Notes under the pieces: model-generated
What the model saw: the letters and a program-made list of their open reading frames with translations, nothing else
Databases searched by the model: none
Told to the model about the DNA's origin: nothing
Assembly: GCF_001586775.1 (NCBI RefSeq)
Contig: NZ_LQXS01000002.1
Coordinates: 434,001-498,000, forward strand
Source of the DNA: Sphingobacterium populi
Lineage (GTDB): Bacteria; Bacteroidota; Bacteroidia; Sphingobacteriales; Sphingobacteriaceae
Direction of reading: 5' to 3'
DNA: 64,000 nt
Translations under genes and position numbers: made by a program
Part shown: piece by piece, positions 54,101 to 62,744 of the stretch
How positions within the stretch are numbered: position 1 is the first letter of the stretch
Layout of the letters: every line of letters begins with the position of its first letter

Positions 54101-54392
54101 CCAGTGTTGCATCAGGAGCAACATTTTCTAAAGAAAAATAGCCCTCGGCATTTGTACTCGTAGCAATCTGAGTACCTTTCACAACGACTGATACACCAGA
54201 AAGTGCTTCATTGCCAGACATAGAATTTACGCGCCCTGTAATTGTAGATTGTTGCAGGATGGACAGATTGCTTCCAGCATGCCATAAGGGCACGGAAGAC
54301 TCTTTGGCCAATGAATCTTTTAGTGGAAAAGCTAAAAGTAACGTCAGCACAGGACAAAAAGTCTTTTTAAAGACTCGATAACGAATGTTCAT
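51165..54392 (-). CDS. SusC/RagA family TonB-linked outer-membrane protein
   Basis: 1075 residues. Signal peptide, then a carboxypeptidase-like regulatory domain (TITGRVNSMSGNEALSGVSV, EGYFSLENV, MVGYRTLEE), a TonB box region LDEVVVVGYGTQKKETITGS, a plug (GTNTFGNSEPLIVIDGIPA, NISVLKDAAAAIYGARAANG) and a long barrel. It imports oligosaccharides with SusD and TonB. No STN domain, so FecR/sigma-factor signalling through this protein is unlikely. Upstream lies the 1.1-kb gene-free gap. The next gene upstream belongs to the second SusCD pair. Confidence 0.95.
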   Translation of the reverse strand: MNIRYRVFKKTFCPVLTLLLAFPLKDSLAKESSVPLWHAGSNLSILQQSTITGRVNSMSGNEALSGVSVVVKGTQIATSTNAEGYFSLENVAPDATLVFTMVGYRTLEEPVNQRTTLSISLQDDLSNLDEVVVVGYGTQKKETITGSVATVKSAELVKSPTLNVSNALAGRMAGITATQGSAEPGNDGSNIRIRGTNTFGNSEPLIVIDGIPARQGGFERLNPQDIDNISVLKDAAAAIYGARAANGVILVTTKQGKEGKPSLSYTFNQGFSQPTYIPQLADAAQYAEMRNELEIFKLPVSEWSAVNTAFRNQGFFERPNGSTITAPFSPQDFQLFREGSNPWSHPNTDWYGATLKNWTPQAQHNLQLSGGSDNFRYLTSVGYQTQDAFYKNSATNYSQYDMRINLEGEINDYVSVRVGVLGRQEDRNFPTKSAGTIFRMLMRGNPTQPAFWPNGLPGPDIEHGENPVVITTDQTGYDRSKRYYFQTNGQIDIKVPGVEGLKFTGTASADKYIQQTKRWEIPWYLYTWQGEYEADGVTPQLIPGLRGPRPDPALSQGNEDQLNILLGAMANYDRSFGNHSFNLMAGVNRETIRNDNFSAFRRYFISSAIDQMFAGGDAEKDNGGGAWERARLNYFGRLGYNYQEKYIAEFLWRYDGSYMFPQASRYGFFPGVLAAWRISEENFWKDNVSFVNSLKLRGSYGQMGNDNIFFNDELQEYQYFSTYGFGTYIVDGNLVKSLYETRVPNSFITWEVANNYNIGLDGQLFNGKVNFEFDMFLNRRSSILWQRNASVPQSTGMTLPAENIGKMENRGFDLNIGYNGSIGELRYNVNVNGGYAKNKILFWDEAAGAPEWQRTTGRMLNAGLYYIHDGVFRDEAEIAANTLDYSAITNNLRPGDMKFKDYDGDGKITPDDRVRRDKSNIPTFQGGMNIGLQYKNFDLTILFQGAAGAELPVSTEESGAIGNYLLQFYENRWTPDNPSSEHPRITDRSDQYYSSGNTYWLESTDYIRLKNVEIGYNFPVEWTKRIGMNNFRVYANGLNLFTISKMTAYDPESVTQTGQYYPQARVINFGAAVTF

Positions 54393-54636
54393 AGTGTGAG
54401 GATGTAGATTTATAGAGTTAGTAGTTTATTAATCAATTAGTGTTTCGAGCTACGATTGAATTCGCAGTTCTGTTTTCATCGGTTGTCATAAACTTAGGGA
54501 TTGTCATTTAACAATACAACTATCTACGTAAAAAAACTAATCAACTTTTCCTTTGTGGATGAAAAAAATAAATCACATTCTTGTGTGAAATAGGTAGTTG
54601 TTCTAGTGGGGTGTATAGTATGTATGCGATGCTTAT

Positions 54637-54677
54637 ACATTCTATAAGGCATTAATTATATGTGTTTTATAGAATGT
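54637..54677. repeat. Perfect 11-bp inverted repeat with 19-base spacer
   Basis: Arms ACATTCTATAA and TTATAGAATGT, about 245 bases upstream of the SusC start. Possible operator or cruciform site. Confidence 0.5.
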
Positions 54678-54967
54678 TTTGTCAGGTGTTCCTGCACAAA
54701 CGTTATTGCGTCAATTGTCTAGCGATTCTATTCAAAATAGGACAAAAGTTAAATTGATGCTTCAGGTGTTATTTTTTTAATGCATTTGATAAAATATATG
54801 CACAGAAAGATGTCTGAAATATCGAGTGGTGATATATATGATTTAAATGCTAACTCATCAGTTTTACAAAAAGAAAAATGTCGATCGTTGCTAAAAGATT
54901 GCGAGATATAGCAGCCGATGTCAGCATATGGATCGATTAGCGAGGATGTTTAAACATAGTGATCGAA

Positions 54968-54988
54968 TGACCTTTGAATAAAAGGTCA
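54968..54988. repeat. Perfect 8-bp inverted repeat, operator-like
   Basis: TGACCTTT-GAATA-AAAGGTCA. There is no T-rich tail on either side, so an operator is more likely than a terminator. Confidence 0.45.
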
Positions 54989-55441
54989 CAAATATTTGGC
55001 GCGTAAAGAGTTAGATCTTGTAGAATTTGTTATTGCAAGATTGGCATTTAAACCTTTTCAGAGGTAGGAAAAACAGCAGTACCTTGACGGTTGATGATCT
55101 TGGTACTCGTATTATGTAATTACTTTGGCCACAGTGCGGGCATTTGTGGGCACGCAGACTTTCTTTATTACTCAAAATAAATAACTAGTGTGTGTTAAAA
55201 TCTTCGATCTTTTAAAGATTTTAAGTTTAATTTTTTTCTCAAATATAGTAAATAATTCTTTTATTGTCAATTTATTTTCTTATTAATGACAGTTGGTTTT
55301 TGTTTGCAAGGTAAATTTTGGTGTCCTCATGATGGATCTTTTTACGGGTAATAGCGTAAACATCTAATTGATTTGTTGCCTAATTTGCCGTAGCGCGCAC
55401 TATGCTTAAAAGAAGCCTTGCAGTTTTGTGCTGGATCACAG

Positions 55442-55475
55442 CAAAGCCCGTGAACTGGTACATCCACGGGCTTTG
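55442..55475 (-). terminator. Hairpin after the second SusD gene
   Basis: Stem CAAAGCCCGTG (55442-55452) / CACGGGCTTTG (55465-55475), a perfect 11-bp pairing with a 12-base loop, 19 bases past the stop at 55495. Read on the minus strand there is no long T run, so it may be a weak terminator or 3'-end protector. Confidence 0.6.
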
Positions 55476-55494
55476 AAGCAATGTTTTATGGACA

Positions 55495-56952
55495 TTATCT
55501 TTCCCACCATACCTTAGTATAAAACCCGTCTTCAGCGATGCGATCAACTACCTCGCGATAGTTATCAGGATTGAATCGCTGTACATCATTATGATACATA
55601 AACCTGGATGGCATGATACCATCGTTTAACATGAACTCCGTTTTAGGCAGTGCTGGAAATCCTGTACGGCGATGTTCGTACCACTGTTGGTAATCGTTAA
55701 AGAACAACGCTAGGTATTTCTGGTCAAGCACGCGCTCCAAGGTGCCATCAAAGGCAGCGGCTGGATTATCGAAGTAATTATCGGGCATCGTACTATTTGG
55801 CCATTGTGTCAAGGCAGCTAGTACACCTTTCTCATATGCTTCTCTAGCCTCATCTAATTGTTGGAAATGCAAGGCTACTTCCGCTTTGATGAACTCTACT
55901 TCGGCGTAGCTCATGATTACTTGTATAATCGGTGTACCGATCGCATCATAAATCATCAAATTGCCATTAGGCGTACTTGGTGAATAATCAAATTGTGACT
56001 CATTTCCAGAGTGTGCGCTTGGTATACCTCTGTATCCGATCGTTTCTTGTTTTCCGTCTACTAGACGGCTGGCTTGCGTCATAAATAGCGGCCTGCGCGG
56101 ATCTTCCAACTCATTCAACATGTCCACGAAGAAACTAGACATGGCTTCAAAATTGACATAATCTTGTCTTCGTGCCCAAGCATAGTTATAAGGTGCTACA
56201 CCAGTGATCGTGAGCAATGCGGCTTCTGCATTGGAAGTGAAGATAGGATAGGTCGCTGGGTCGGCCAATATCTCGCGAATACGACTGTAGCTGTCGAAAT
56301 CAGTACGTTTGGAAGTACGTAACAATAACCGAAGGAGTAGCGAATTATTAAACTTACGCCATTTTCCCTTATCATTATTGTATAAGATGTCGTTGCCATT
56401 CATGGTGGCATCGCTACTATAAATCTCATTGGCCTCCTCCAAATCTGCGATCATTTTAGCGTAAATCTCTTCCTGAGTATCAAATTTTGGTTGGCTTATT
56501 CCGTCTTCTGCTCGCAGAGCATCAGAAAATGGAACATCGCCAAAGGCATCGGTCAGTATGCCACCAATATAAGCTTGTAGAGTGGCAGCAACAGCATGAT
56601 ATGCCGGTTGGCCAAATGCATCTGCAGCTTCGCGCATTTCTCTTACATTGCGTAGCCAAGTATAGCAAGTATTCCAGGTTCCGTTTCCAGCTCCTGGTGT
56701 CAGGTCATAGCGGTGTACACCCAATTGTACACTCGGATTGGGCAATCCGACTTGCATAATCTGCCACGTGAAATCGTAGCTTCGCACGGTAAAATAATTG
56801 CTCATGCCATAGATGGTTGGCGTTACCAAACTACCTGGCGTAACTTGCTCGATACGATTGGGGTCAATGTTTAGCTCATCAAAATCATTGGTGCACGATG
56901 ATTCAGTAAACAAGATGGACGCTCCGAGGAATATATAGATAAGTTTTTTCAT
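55495..56952 (-). CDS. SusD/RagB-like nutrient-binding lipoprotein (SusD-like 2 family)
   Basis: 485 residues from the ATG at 56952, which gives the signal KKLIYIFLGASILFTESSC. An in-frame codon at 57099 lies inside the SusC gene. The start CTNDFDELNIDPNRIEQVTPGS (seen over 20-41) and LLLRLLLRTSKRTD, MSYAEVEFIKAEVALHF, KYLALFFNDYQQWYEHRRTGFP fit the SusD-like 2 family, distinct from the other SusD of this window. It pairs with the SusC gene 17 bases upstream. Confidence 0.93.
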   Translation of the reverse strand: MKKLIYIFLGASILFTESSCTNDFDELNIDPNRIEQVTPGSLVTPTIYGMSNYFTVRSYDFTWQIMQVGLPNPSVQLGVHRYDLTPGAGNGTWNTCYTWLRNVREMREAADAFGQPAYHAVAATLQAYIGGILTDAFGDVPFSDALRAEDGISQPKFDTQEEIYAKMIADLEEANEIYSSDATMNGNDILYNNDKGKWRKFNNSLLLRLLLRTSKRTDFDSYSRIREILADPATYPIFTSNAEAALLTITGVAPYNYAWARRQDYVNFEAMSSFFVDMLNELEDPRRPLFMTQASRLVDGKQETIGYRGIPSAHSGNESQFDYSPSTPNGNLMIYDAIGTPIIQVIMSYAEVEFIKAEVALHFQQLDEAREAYEKGVLAALTQWPNSTMPDNYFDNPAAAFDGTLERVLDQKYLALFFNDYQQWYEHRRTGFPALPKTEFMLNDGIMPSRFMYHNDVQRFNPDNYREVVDRIAEDGFYTKVWWER

Positions 56953-56969
56953 CGTTTTTTTGCTGTAAT

Positions 56970-59900
56970 TTATAGTGATAATTGTAGGTTGAAGCCGAAG
57001 GTGCGTGGCGTAGGCATTTGGCCCATTTCTACGCCAGGCATGATCACGTCGCCGTTCAATGCTGCTGTTTCTGGATCGTAGATCGGAAATGTAGACCACA
57101 TTGCCAGATCGCGACCGAATAGCGCTAGATTCACATTTGATACGCGTAGGCGTTTGGCAACAGATTGCGGTAGATTATAAGCAATTCTCAGTTCGCGCAA
57201 TTTCAAATACGAAGCATCAAAACTGTTTGTTTCTACATTGGCACGACGATAGTAATCTCCGTACCACGTATTGATCGGTGCAGCGGTGGTATTTGGTGAG
57301 TATGTGCCATCGTCATTGCGTACTACACCGTCGCCAATGATTGTCATAGTTTCTCTTCCGTAAAGTGTATGCGCCAGTTTACCTTGTTCGGTCATTTTGT
57401 GGTGCGTTTGCGAATAGATGAGGCCGCCGTATTGCCCGTCTAATAATATACCCAAACTCCAATTGCAGTAGCGAAACTCATTATTGAAACCACCACGCCA
57501 ATCGGCGTAGGCATTGCCAATTAATTGCGTTTGTGTTGGCCGCAAGGCAAGTCCAGTTTGTGCATTGTATACCACTTGGCCTGCTTCGTTGCGTACCAAT
57601 CCAAAACCATATAAATCACCTGTAGTGCCTCCTTCGCGTGCGATGATAGACACAGCACCGGCACCACTTTGGGCTATAATTTGTTCTTGAGTATCCAGAT
57701 CTTCACTCAAACTGAGAATTTTATTACGATTGCGAGCCCAGTTGACAGTCGCAGTCCAACTAAATTTTTCAGTTACTACTGGACGCCCGCTGAGTAAAAC
57801 CTCAATCCCACGGTTACGAATCTTACCTCCATTGATAAATGCGCTACTGTATCCTGTGGTTATATCTAATGGAACGCGTAAAACTTGGTTTGTTGACAGA
57901 TTGTTGTAATAATTTACATCCGCATTGATTCGGTTATTTAACAAAGAGATATCTATTCCGACTTCCCAAGATTTTGATATTTCTGGTTTTAAGTTGGCAT
58001 TATGCAATACAGATGGCGCATTCGCTGATCCTGCAAACGGTGAAGGTTGAAAATACTTGTTAATACGATATGGATCGGTATCGTTGCCTACCATTGCCCA
58101 AGACGCTCTTGCCTTAGCAAAAGATAAGATAGCAGGCAGCTCAAAGATTTCTGAAAGAATGTAGCTAGTACTTATTGAGGGATAGAAATAAGAACGATTC
58201 GCTGATGGTAGGGTAGAAGACCAATCGTTGCGACCAGTAATATCCACGAAAACTTTATTGTCCCAACCCAGATTCGCGAATCCATATATGCTATTTACTT
58301 GCCCTCCAATGGCGGTTACTTCCGATACGGCGACATCCATAGCATTGCTTAATTTGTAAATGCCAGGCAATGTGAGTCCGCGAGCAATGGCATTGTTGTT
58401 CTTGCTATCATACTTCCGGATATTTCCTCCTAGCGAAGCGGATAGCGTAAATCGGTCATCCCAAGAGTCGCGGAAGGTAAGTAATGCATCGGTGTTCGAT
58501 TCTAAAAAGTTGACATCTTGCTGTTTGTAATATCCCCTAGGAAAGTTTGCCGTGTCAAATGGCCTGCGGCTTTCTCTTTGATCTTGACGCAAGTTGAGAC
58601 CAGAGCGAAACATTAATTCCCACTTCGGATTGAAGGTATAGATACCTTGCAAGTTTCCGTCGATATTCATACTATTTATACTGTTTGTCATTTCATACAG
58701 AATAACATAAGGATTCTCGATGTAGGAGCTATACGGATGTATTTGTTGCAACTGATTTTGCCCACGTTGCCACCTTGGCTCATACACTGCAAGGTCAATA
58801 TTTGGGTTCTGAAAGATCGTAAAGTAGTTTATAGATTGGTTGTTGTATCCCGTTCCTGGTAGGTTGTCGCTCGTTTTGCTCGTATAGGCAAACTTCGCAT
58901 TGATTTTGAGTTTGTCGGAGATCTGCGCACTGGTATTGAGCGAGGCTACCAAACGCTCAAATCCGGTATTCTTTAAAATCCAATTGTTTTTCGTGTGTGT
59001 CAATGAAGCACGTGCTGAAAAACGATCTGTGGCACCATCAAGTGCGATGCTATTGGTCAATGTACTACCTGTTTGATATAGATCTCTAACATTATTTTTG
59101 TACGGTTTCCATGGTAACCGTTCGGTAGATTGAGCTTCCGTTGTTGGATCATACTGAAAGTATGATTGACCATCGAACTTTGGTCCCCAAGCACTTGAGG
59201 TGGATCCGGTATTTGGACCATCTTCTGATAAACCATAGGAATAGTAAAGTTCGCCGGCAGCATTTCGATTGTTGTTTCCCTGTCCGTATTCATACTGCAT
59301 ATCTGGCCAGCGTAGAATGTCGTTGATCGCTGAGTTGGAATTTATGGTTATACCTACTTTTCCGTCCCGATTCATGCCTTTCTTGGTGGTGATTATCAAA
59401 GCGCCATTGCTTGCGCGGCTACCATACAAGGCAGCTGCGGCAGGTCCTTTTAATACCGTTACCGATTCAATATCATCAGGATTAATATCACCTAAACCAT
59501 TCCCAAAATCGATTGGAATATCTTTGTCACCCGATGATACTCCGGCACCGTAAGCATCGTTTACTCCTGAAGTTGCACGTCCGGTGCTGTTGATCATTGG
59601 GATGCCGTCGATGACGATCAAGGCTTCATTTTTCGATGGATCCAACGAACGATCTCCACGTAGATTTATTCTTGCACTGTTCAGTGGGCCTGAGCCTGCT
59701 TGAGTCAGATTTAAGCCAGCGACCTTTCCTTTTAATCCATCGGCCCAGTTGGTTGGCATCGCGTTCGTTAATTCGTCTCCCTTAATGGTGCTTACCGCAT
59801 ATCCTAATTCACGTGCTTCGCGTTTGATGCCTAACGCTGTAACTACGACGGCATCGATGTTGGCAGAGCCGGTCGATAGGCTGATAAGCAAGTCGTTCTG

Positions 59901-60227
59901 AGCTTGATCTACCCGAATGGTAGCTTTGTCAAATCCAATATTCACAACAGTGAGCTCGCTGCCCGCAGGGACTCGTAGATCAAACCTTCCACGATCATCT
60001 GTTTTGCCCAATACTTGATTATTGATCATCATGGTGGCGCCTGCAATAGGTGTTTGATCGTTGCTGCTTCGCACAGTGCCCTTGATGCGGATGTATTCTT
60101 GCCACATTGCGGCAGTAGCTTCAGATGCATGACTTGTATGCGCAACACTAAGCGAGATCGCGAGCAATAGTAATGCATAACTGGTTTTTCCGATTTTTCG
60201 AAAAAAGACTGGTAGATTGAGATTCAT
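56970..60227 (-). CDS. SusC/RagA family TonB-linked outer-membrane protein
   Basis: 1085 residues. Signal SYALLLLAISLSVAHTSHAS; regulatory domain (IRIKGTVRSSNDQTPIAGAT, DDRGRFDLRVPAGSELTVVN); TonB-box region VVVTALGIKREARELGYAVS, which marks the ALGI(K/T)R type of SusC; plug (RINLRGDRSL, EALIVIDGIPMIN, VTVLKGPAAAALYGSRASNG) and a barrel ending FGFNLQLSL. It imports a nutrient with the SusD-like 2 protein. A minus-strand TACCTTTG at 60290-60283 may be its -7 box. Confidence 0.95.
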   Translation of the reverse strand: MNLNLPVFFRKIGKTSYALLLLAISLSVAHTSHASEATAAMWQEYIRIKGTVRSSNDQTPIAGATMMINNQVLGKTDDRGRFDLRVPAGSELTVVNIGFDKATIRVDQAQNDLLISLSTGSANIDAVVVTALGIKREARELGYAVSTIKGDELTNAMPTNWADGLKGKVAGLNLTQAGSGPLNSARINLRGDRSLDPSKNEALIVIDGIPMINSTGRATSGVNDAYGAGVSSGDKDIPIDFGNGLGDINPDDIESVTVLKGPAAAALYGSRASNGALIITTKKGMNRDGKVGITINSNSAINDILRWPDMQYEYGQGNNNRNAAGELYYSYGLSEDGPNTGSTSSAWGPKFDGQSYFQYDPTTEAQSTERLPWKPYKNNVRDLYQTGSTLTNSIALDGATDRFSARASLTHTKNNWILKNTGFERLVASLNTSAQISDKLKINAKFAYTSKTSDNLPGTGYNNQSINYFTIFQNPNIDLAVYEPRWQRGQNQLQQIHPYSSYIENPYVILYEMTNSINSMNIDGNLQGIYTFNPKWELMFRSGLNLRQDQRESRRPFDTANFPRGYYKQQDVNFLESNTDALLTFRDSWDDRFTLSASLGGNIRKYDSKNNNAIARGLTLPGIYKLSNAMDVAVSEVTAIGGQVNSIYGFANLGWDNKVFVDITGRNDWSSTLPSANRSYFYPSISTSYILSEIFELPAILSFAKARASWAMVGNDTDPYRINKYFQPSPFAGSANAPSVLHNANLKPEISKSWEVGIDISLLNNRINADVNYYNNLSTNQVLRVPLDITTGYSSAFINGGKIRNRGIEVLLSGRPVVTEKFSWTATVNWARNRNKILSLSEDLDTQEQIIAQSGAGAVSIIAREGGTTGDLYGFGLVRNEAGQVVYNAQTGLALRPTQTQLIGNAYADWRGGFNNEFRYCNWSLGILLDGQYGGLIYSQTHHKMTEQGKLAHTLYGRETMTIIGDGVVRNDDGTYSPNTTAAPINTWYGDYYRRANVETNSFDASYLKLRELRIAYNLPQSVAKRLRVSNVNLALFGRDLAMWSTFPIYDPETAALNGDVIMPGVEMGQMPTPRTFGFNLQLSL

Positions 60228-60282
60228 GTCCTTAATTTTTACGCTAATAGTTTTTACACGGTAGTGTTTTGTTTTTCGTGGG

Positions 60283-60290
60283 CAAAGGTA
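60283..60290 (-). promoter_or_regulatory. Possible -7 box of the second SusC gene
   Basis: TACCTTTG on the minus strand, matching TAnnTTTG, about 55 bases before the SusC start. No convincing -33 TTTG is seen, so confidence is low. Confidence 0.3.
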
Positions 60291-60519
60291 TCTCTACTAT
60301 ATATCGTGTACGTTAGGAGAGTATGACGAATATGTAAAATCATCGATCTCAGAAACTGATGGATTATTCATTAATGGGGATGTTGCACATATTTTGGAAA
60401 ATTGCGCAAACGATTGCATGCGTTGATTACTTCTATTACTCTATAGATTTTGTCATATTGCAGTACAAAAATGGGGAGACTTTAAACAATAGTTTCCAGC
60501 TAACTTTTCCGAAGTAATC

Positions 60520-61634
60520 ATGCAAAATGAAATAGAGCTTATACTGTCTATAGCGAAGCACTTTCGTACAGAAGGGGCTATTGTACAAGCTTATCGCTAT
60601 GGATCAGGTCATATAAATGATACCTATAGATTAGATACAGCACCTGAAGGCGGTACTTCTTATTTACTGCAGCGAATTAATCGTTTTATTTTTCCGGATG
60701 CTCAAAATTTGATGGAAAATGTGGATTTGGTGTGTCGTCATTTGCAAACCAAACTTGCACATTTAGGAAAAAAAGAGGTTCAGCGCAAAACGCTGACTAT
60801 TATTCCAACGCACACTAACCAACTGTTTTATAAAGACACTAATGGTGAATCTTGGCGTATGTTTTGGTTAATAGAAAATACCCACAGTGTAGATGTGGTG
60901 ACGACAAAGATGCAAGCTTATGCAGCAGGGATAGCGTTTGGCTCATTTCAGCGCGAACTCGCTGATCTTGATGCAAAAAAATACATGTCGTACTACCACG
61001 ATTCCACGATATTGAACATCGGCTGGAAAATCTACATAAAGCTTTACGCGCCCACCCCAAGGGGCGCGCGAAAGAGGAGGCGGTAGAAGTACTTCTGCGA
61101 GAAATAGCATCGCGTGAGACCGCCATGTGCCAAGATTTTCTACAACGCATTGTCAGTGCATCACCACTCCGCATTATTCACAACGATACGAAATTCAATA
61201 ATGTGTTGCTTGATCGCGATGATCAGCCGCAATGTGTTATTGACCTAGATACGGTTATGCCCGGATATGTTGCATTTGATTTCGGCGATGCTATCCGCAC
61301 GATCATTAATCGTGGCAGAGAAGATGAGCGAGATTTAAATAAAGTGAAACTTAATGTACCACTCTACGAAGCTTATGTGAAAGGTTATCTAGAAAAAGCC
61401 GGTGCATTTCTTAGCGATGGTGAGATTGAATCGCTGCTATATGGTGTATATTTACTTCCTTTTATGCAAGTTGTTCGTTTTTTAACAGATTACATTGAGT
61501 ATGATCCTTATTATAAGACTCAGTTTTCGAATCATAATCTGGTACGCGCTCAGGCACAGTTTAAATTGCTCACCGAGTTAGAATCGCAACGTGACAAATT
61601 GCGCAGTATTATTCAACACGCTATAACATCATAG
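60520..61634 (+). pseudogene. Aminoglycoside phosphotransferase-fold sugar kinase, split by a one-base frameshift
   Basis: The first part (60520 on: YRYGSGHINDTYRLDT, YLLQRINRFIFPDAQNLMENV) leaves the frame at the A7 run 60975-60981. With one more A it continues KKIHVVLPRFHDIEHRLENL and joins the second part, which holds the kinase core IIHNDTKFNNVLLD (catalytic Asp in HND) and VIDLDTVMPGYVAFDFGDAI (metal-binding Asp). The repaired protein has about 371 residues. This is the N-acetylhexosamine kinase-like subgroup common in Bacteroidota (NahK-like); the substrate is uncertain. The CBM9-like gene starts six bases after the stop. Sequence error in the homopolymer is the leading explanation of the split. 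Confidence 0.85.
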
Positions 61635-61639
61635 ACTTT

Positions 61640-62275
61640 ATGCTTTTTGTAAAATTTATTACAGCTCAGATCGGCGATTGGCAAAGCTATCATGACGCTG
61701 TGCGCGCTTTTGAGAATGTCGAATGGCAACCTATCGCTAATGCAAATTGGGCAGATCAATTCCCTTATACACCTCAAGTTCGTTTTCAAATAGCTTACAG
61801 TGCCGAAGCGCTGTTATTGCATTACGATGTAGCAGAAGAGTTTGTGCGGGCGAATGCGATACGGCACAACGATCCTGTTTATGAAGATAGCTGCGTGGAA
61901 TGCTTTGTTTCCTTTGACGGTGGAAAATCGTATTTCAATATTGAGTTCAATCTGCTTGGAACAGGTTTGATCGGTAAACGGAATTGCGATGGATCGGATA
62001 AAGTACGGATGGAAATTGACGACGTAAATCGTATCAGTACATTCACTCAGGTAAGGCATTTCGCAGGAAGAAGAGATTGGCAAATGATTTTAGCAATCCC
62101 CTTCGATGTATTGGGGCAGGACGGAAGCGCGCTATCACGAACATCTGCTCAGGCCAACTTTTATAAGTGCGGGGATCACTTGCCAAAGCCACATTATATG
62201 TCTTGGAAACCAATTCGGAGTGCGAATCCGAATTTTCATGCTGTTTCGTTTTTTGGAGAAATAACTTTCTTATAA
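61640..62275 (+). CDS. CBM9-like carbohydrate-binding protein
   Basis: 211 residues without signal peptide. It matches the carbohydrate-binding family 9-like fold: VEWQPIANANWADQFPYTPQVRFQIAYS, ALLLHYDVAEEFVRA, DPVYEDSCVECFVSFDGGKSYFNIEFN split over the middle, GLIGKRN, WQMILAIPFDVLG and the end FYKCGDHLPKPHYMSWKPI. Small stand-alone copies occur next to sugar-utilisation genes, but their function is not known. Six bases after the kinase gene; convergent with the next gene, two bases apart. Confidence 0.85.
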   Translation: MLFVKFITAQIGDWQSYHDAVRAFENVEWQPIANANWADQFPYTPQVRFQIAYSAEALLLHYDVAEEFVRANAIRHNDPVYEDSCVECFVSFDGGKSYFNIEFNLLGTGLIGKRNCDGSDKVRMEIDDVNRISTFTQVRHFAGRRDWQMILAIPFDVLGQDGSALSRTSAQANFYKCGDHLPKPHYMSWKPIRSANPNFHAVSFFGEITFL

Positions 62276-62277
62276 TG

Positions 62278-62625
62278 TTAATTCTTGTTCAAGGAGAATG
62301 AGCCAGTAGTGCCATATGCGGTAATGACAATACCAACAACTATAAAAAACAGACCAACAATTTGTAACCAAGAAAGTGATTGCCTGAAATAAAGCGCCAT
62401 ACCAAACTGCACTGTTACAAAAGTGCCGCCAGCGCACAGTGCGATCACAATGGGCTGTGGGAAATGACGAAAAAGCTGTATTAAAAACCAGCTTGCCGTA
62501 AGCAGAATTGCATTACCCGCGATAAGAGCATGCCAGTGGTATTTAGGATACAATCCACCATACTTAAATAACACACTCGATACTAACTGACAAGCCCAGA
62601 AGGCAATAAAATATAGCGCATTCAT
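62278..62625 (-). CDS. Small four-helix membrane protein (EamA/SMR-like)
   Basis: 115 residues with four predicted transmembrane segments (about 3-20, 32-50, 58-77 and 85-104). The shape and the last helix LSWLQIVGLFFIVVGIVITAYG resemble half of a DMT-superfamily transporter. The membrane Glu typical of EmrE-type SMR pumps is absent from helix 1, so classic drug/proton exchange is unlikely. Function unknown. Confidence 0.7.
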   Translation of the reverse strand: MNALYFIAFWACQLVSSVLFKYGGLYPKYHWHALIAGNAILLTASWFLIQLFRHFPQPIVIALCAGGTFVTVQFGMALYFRQSLSWLQIVGLFFIVVGIVITAYGTTGSFSLNKN

Positions 62626-62744
62626 ACAACAATATTTAGTGCGACAAATCTAAAATATTTTTGGAGATATATACTATTCCGAAAAATTGCCTATTGTAAT
62701 TCTATTCTTTCTTTATTAAATTACAGCAAAAGGATTATAACCCT

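Larger units (their letters stand above)
54393..55494. other. 1.1-kb gene-free region between two SusCD pairs
   Basis: Both strands lack any open frame of credible length, and the DNA is AT-rich. It holds two inverted repeats: ACATTCTATAA (54637-54647) / TTATAGAATGT (54667-54677) with a 19-base spacer, and TGACCTTT (54968-54975) / AAAGGTCA (54981-54988) with a 5-base spacer. The left part is the upstream region of the SusC gene at 54392. I find no clear TAnnTTTG box there. Confidence 0.6.

Noticed and set aside
55200-55300. Replication origin or AT-rich regulatory island
   Set aside because: The stretch is only moderately AT-rich and has no DnaA-box cluster or other origin genes nearby.
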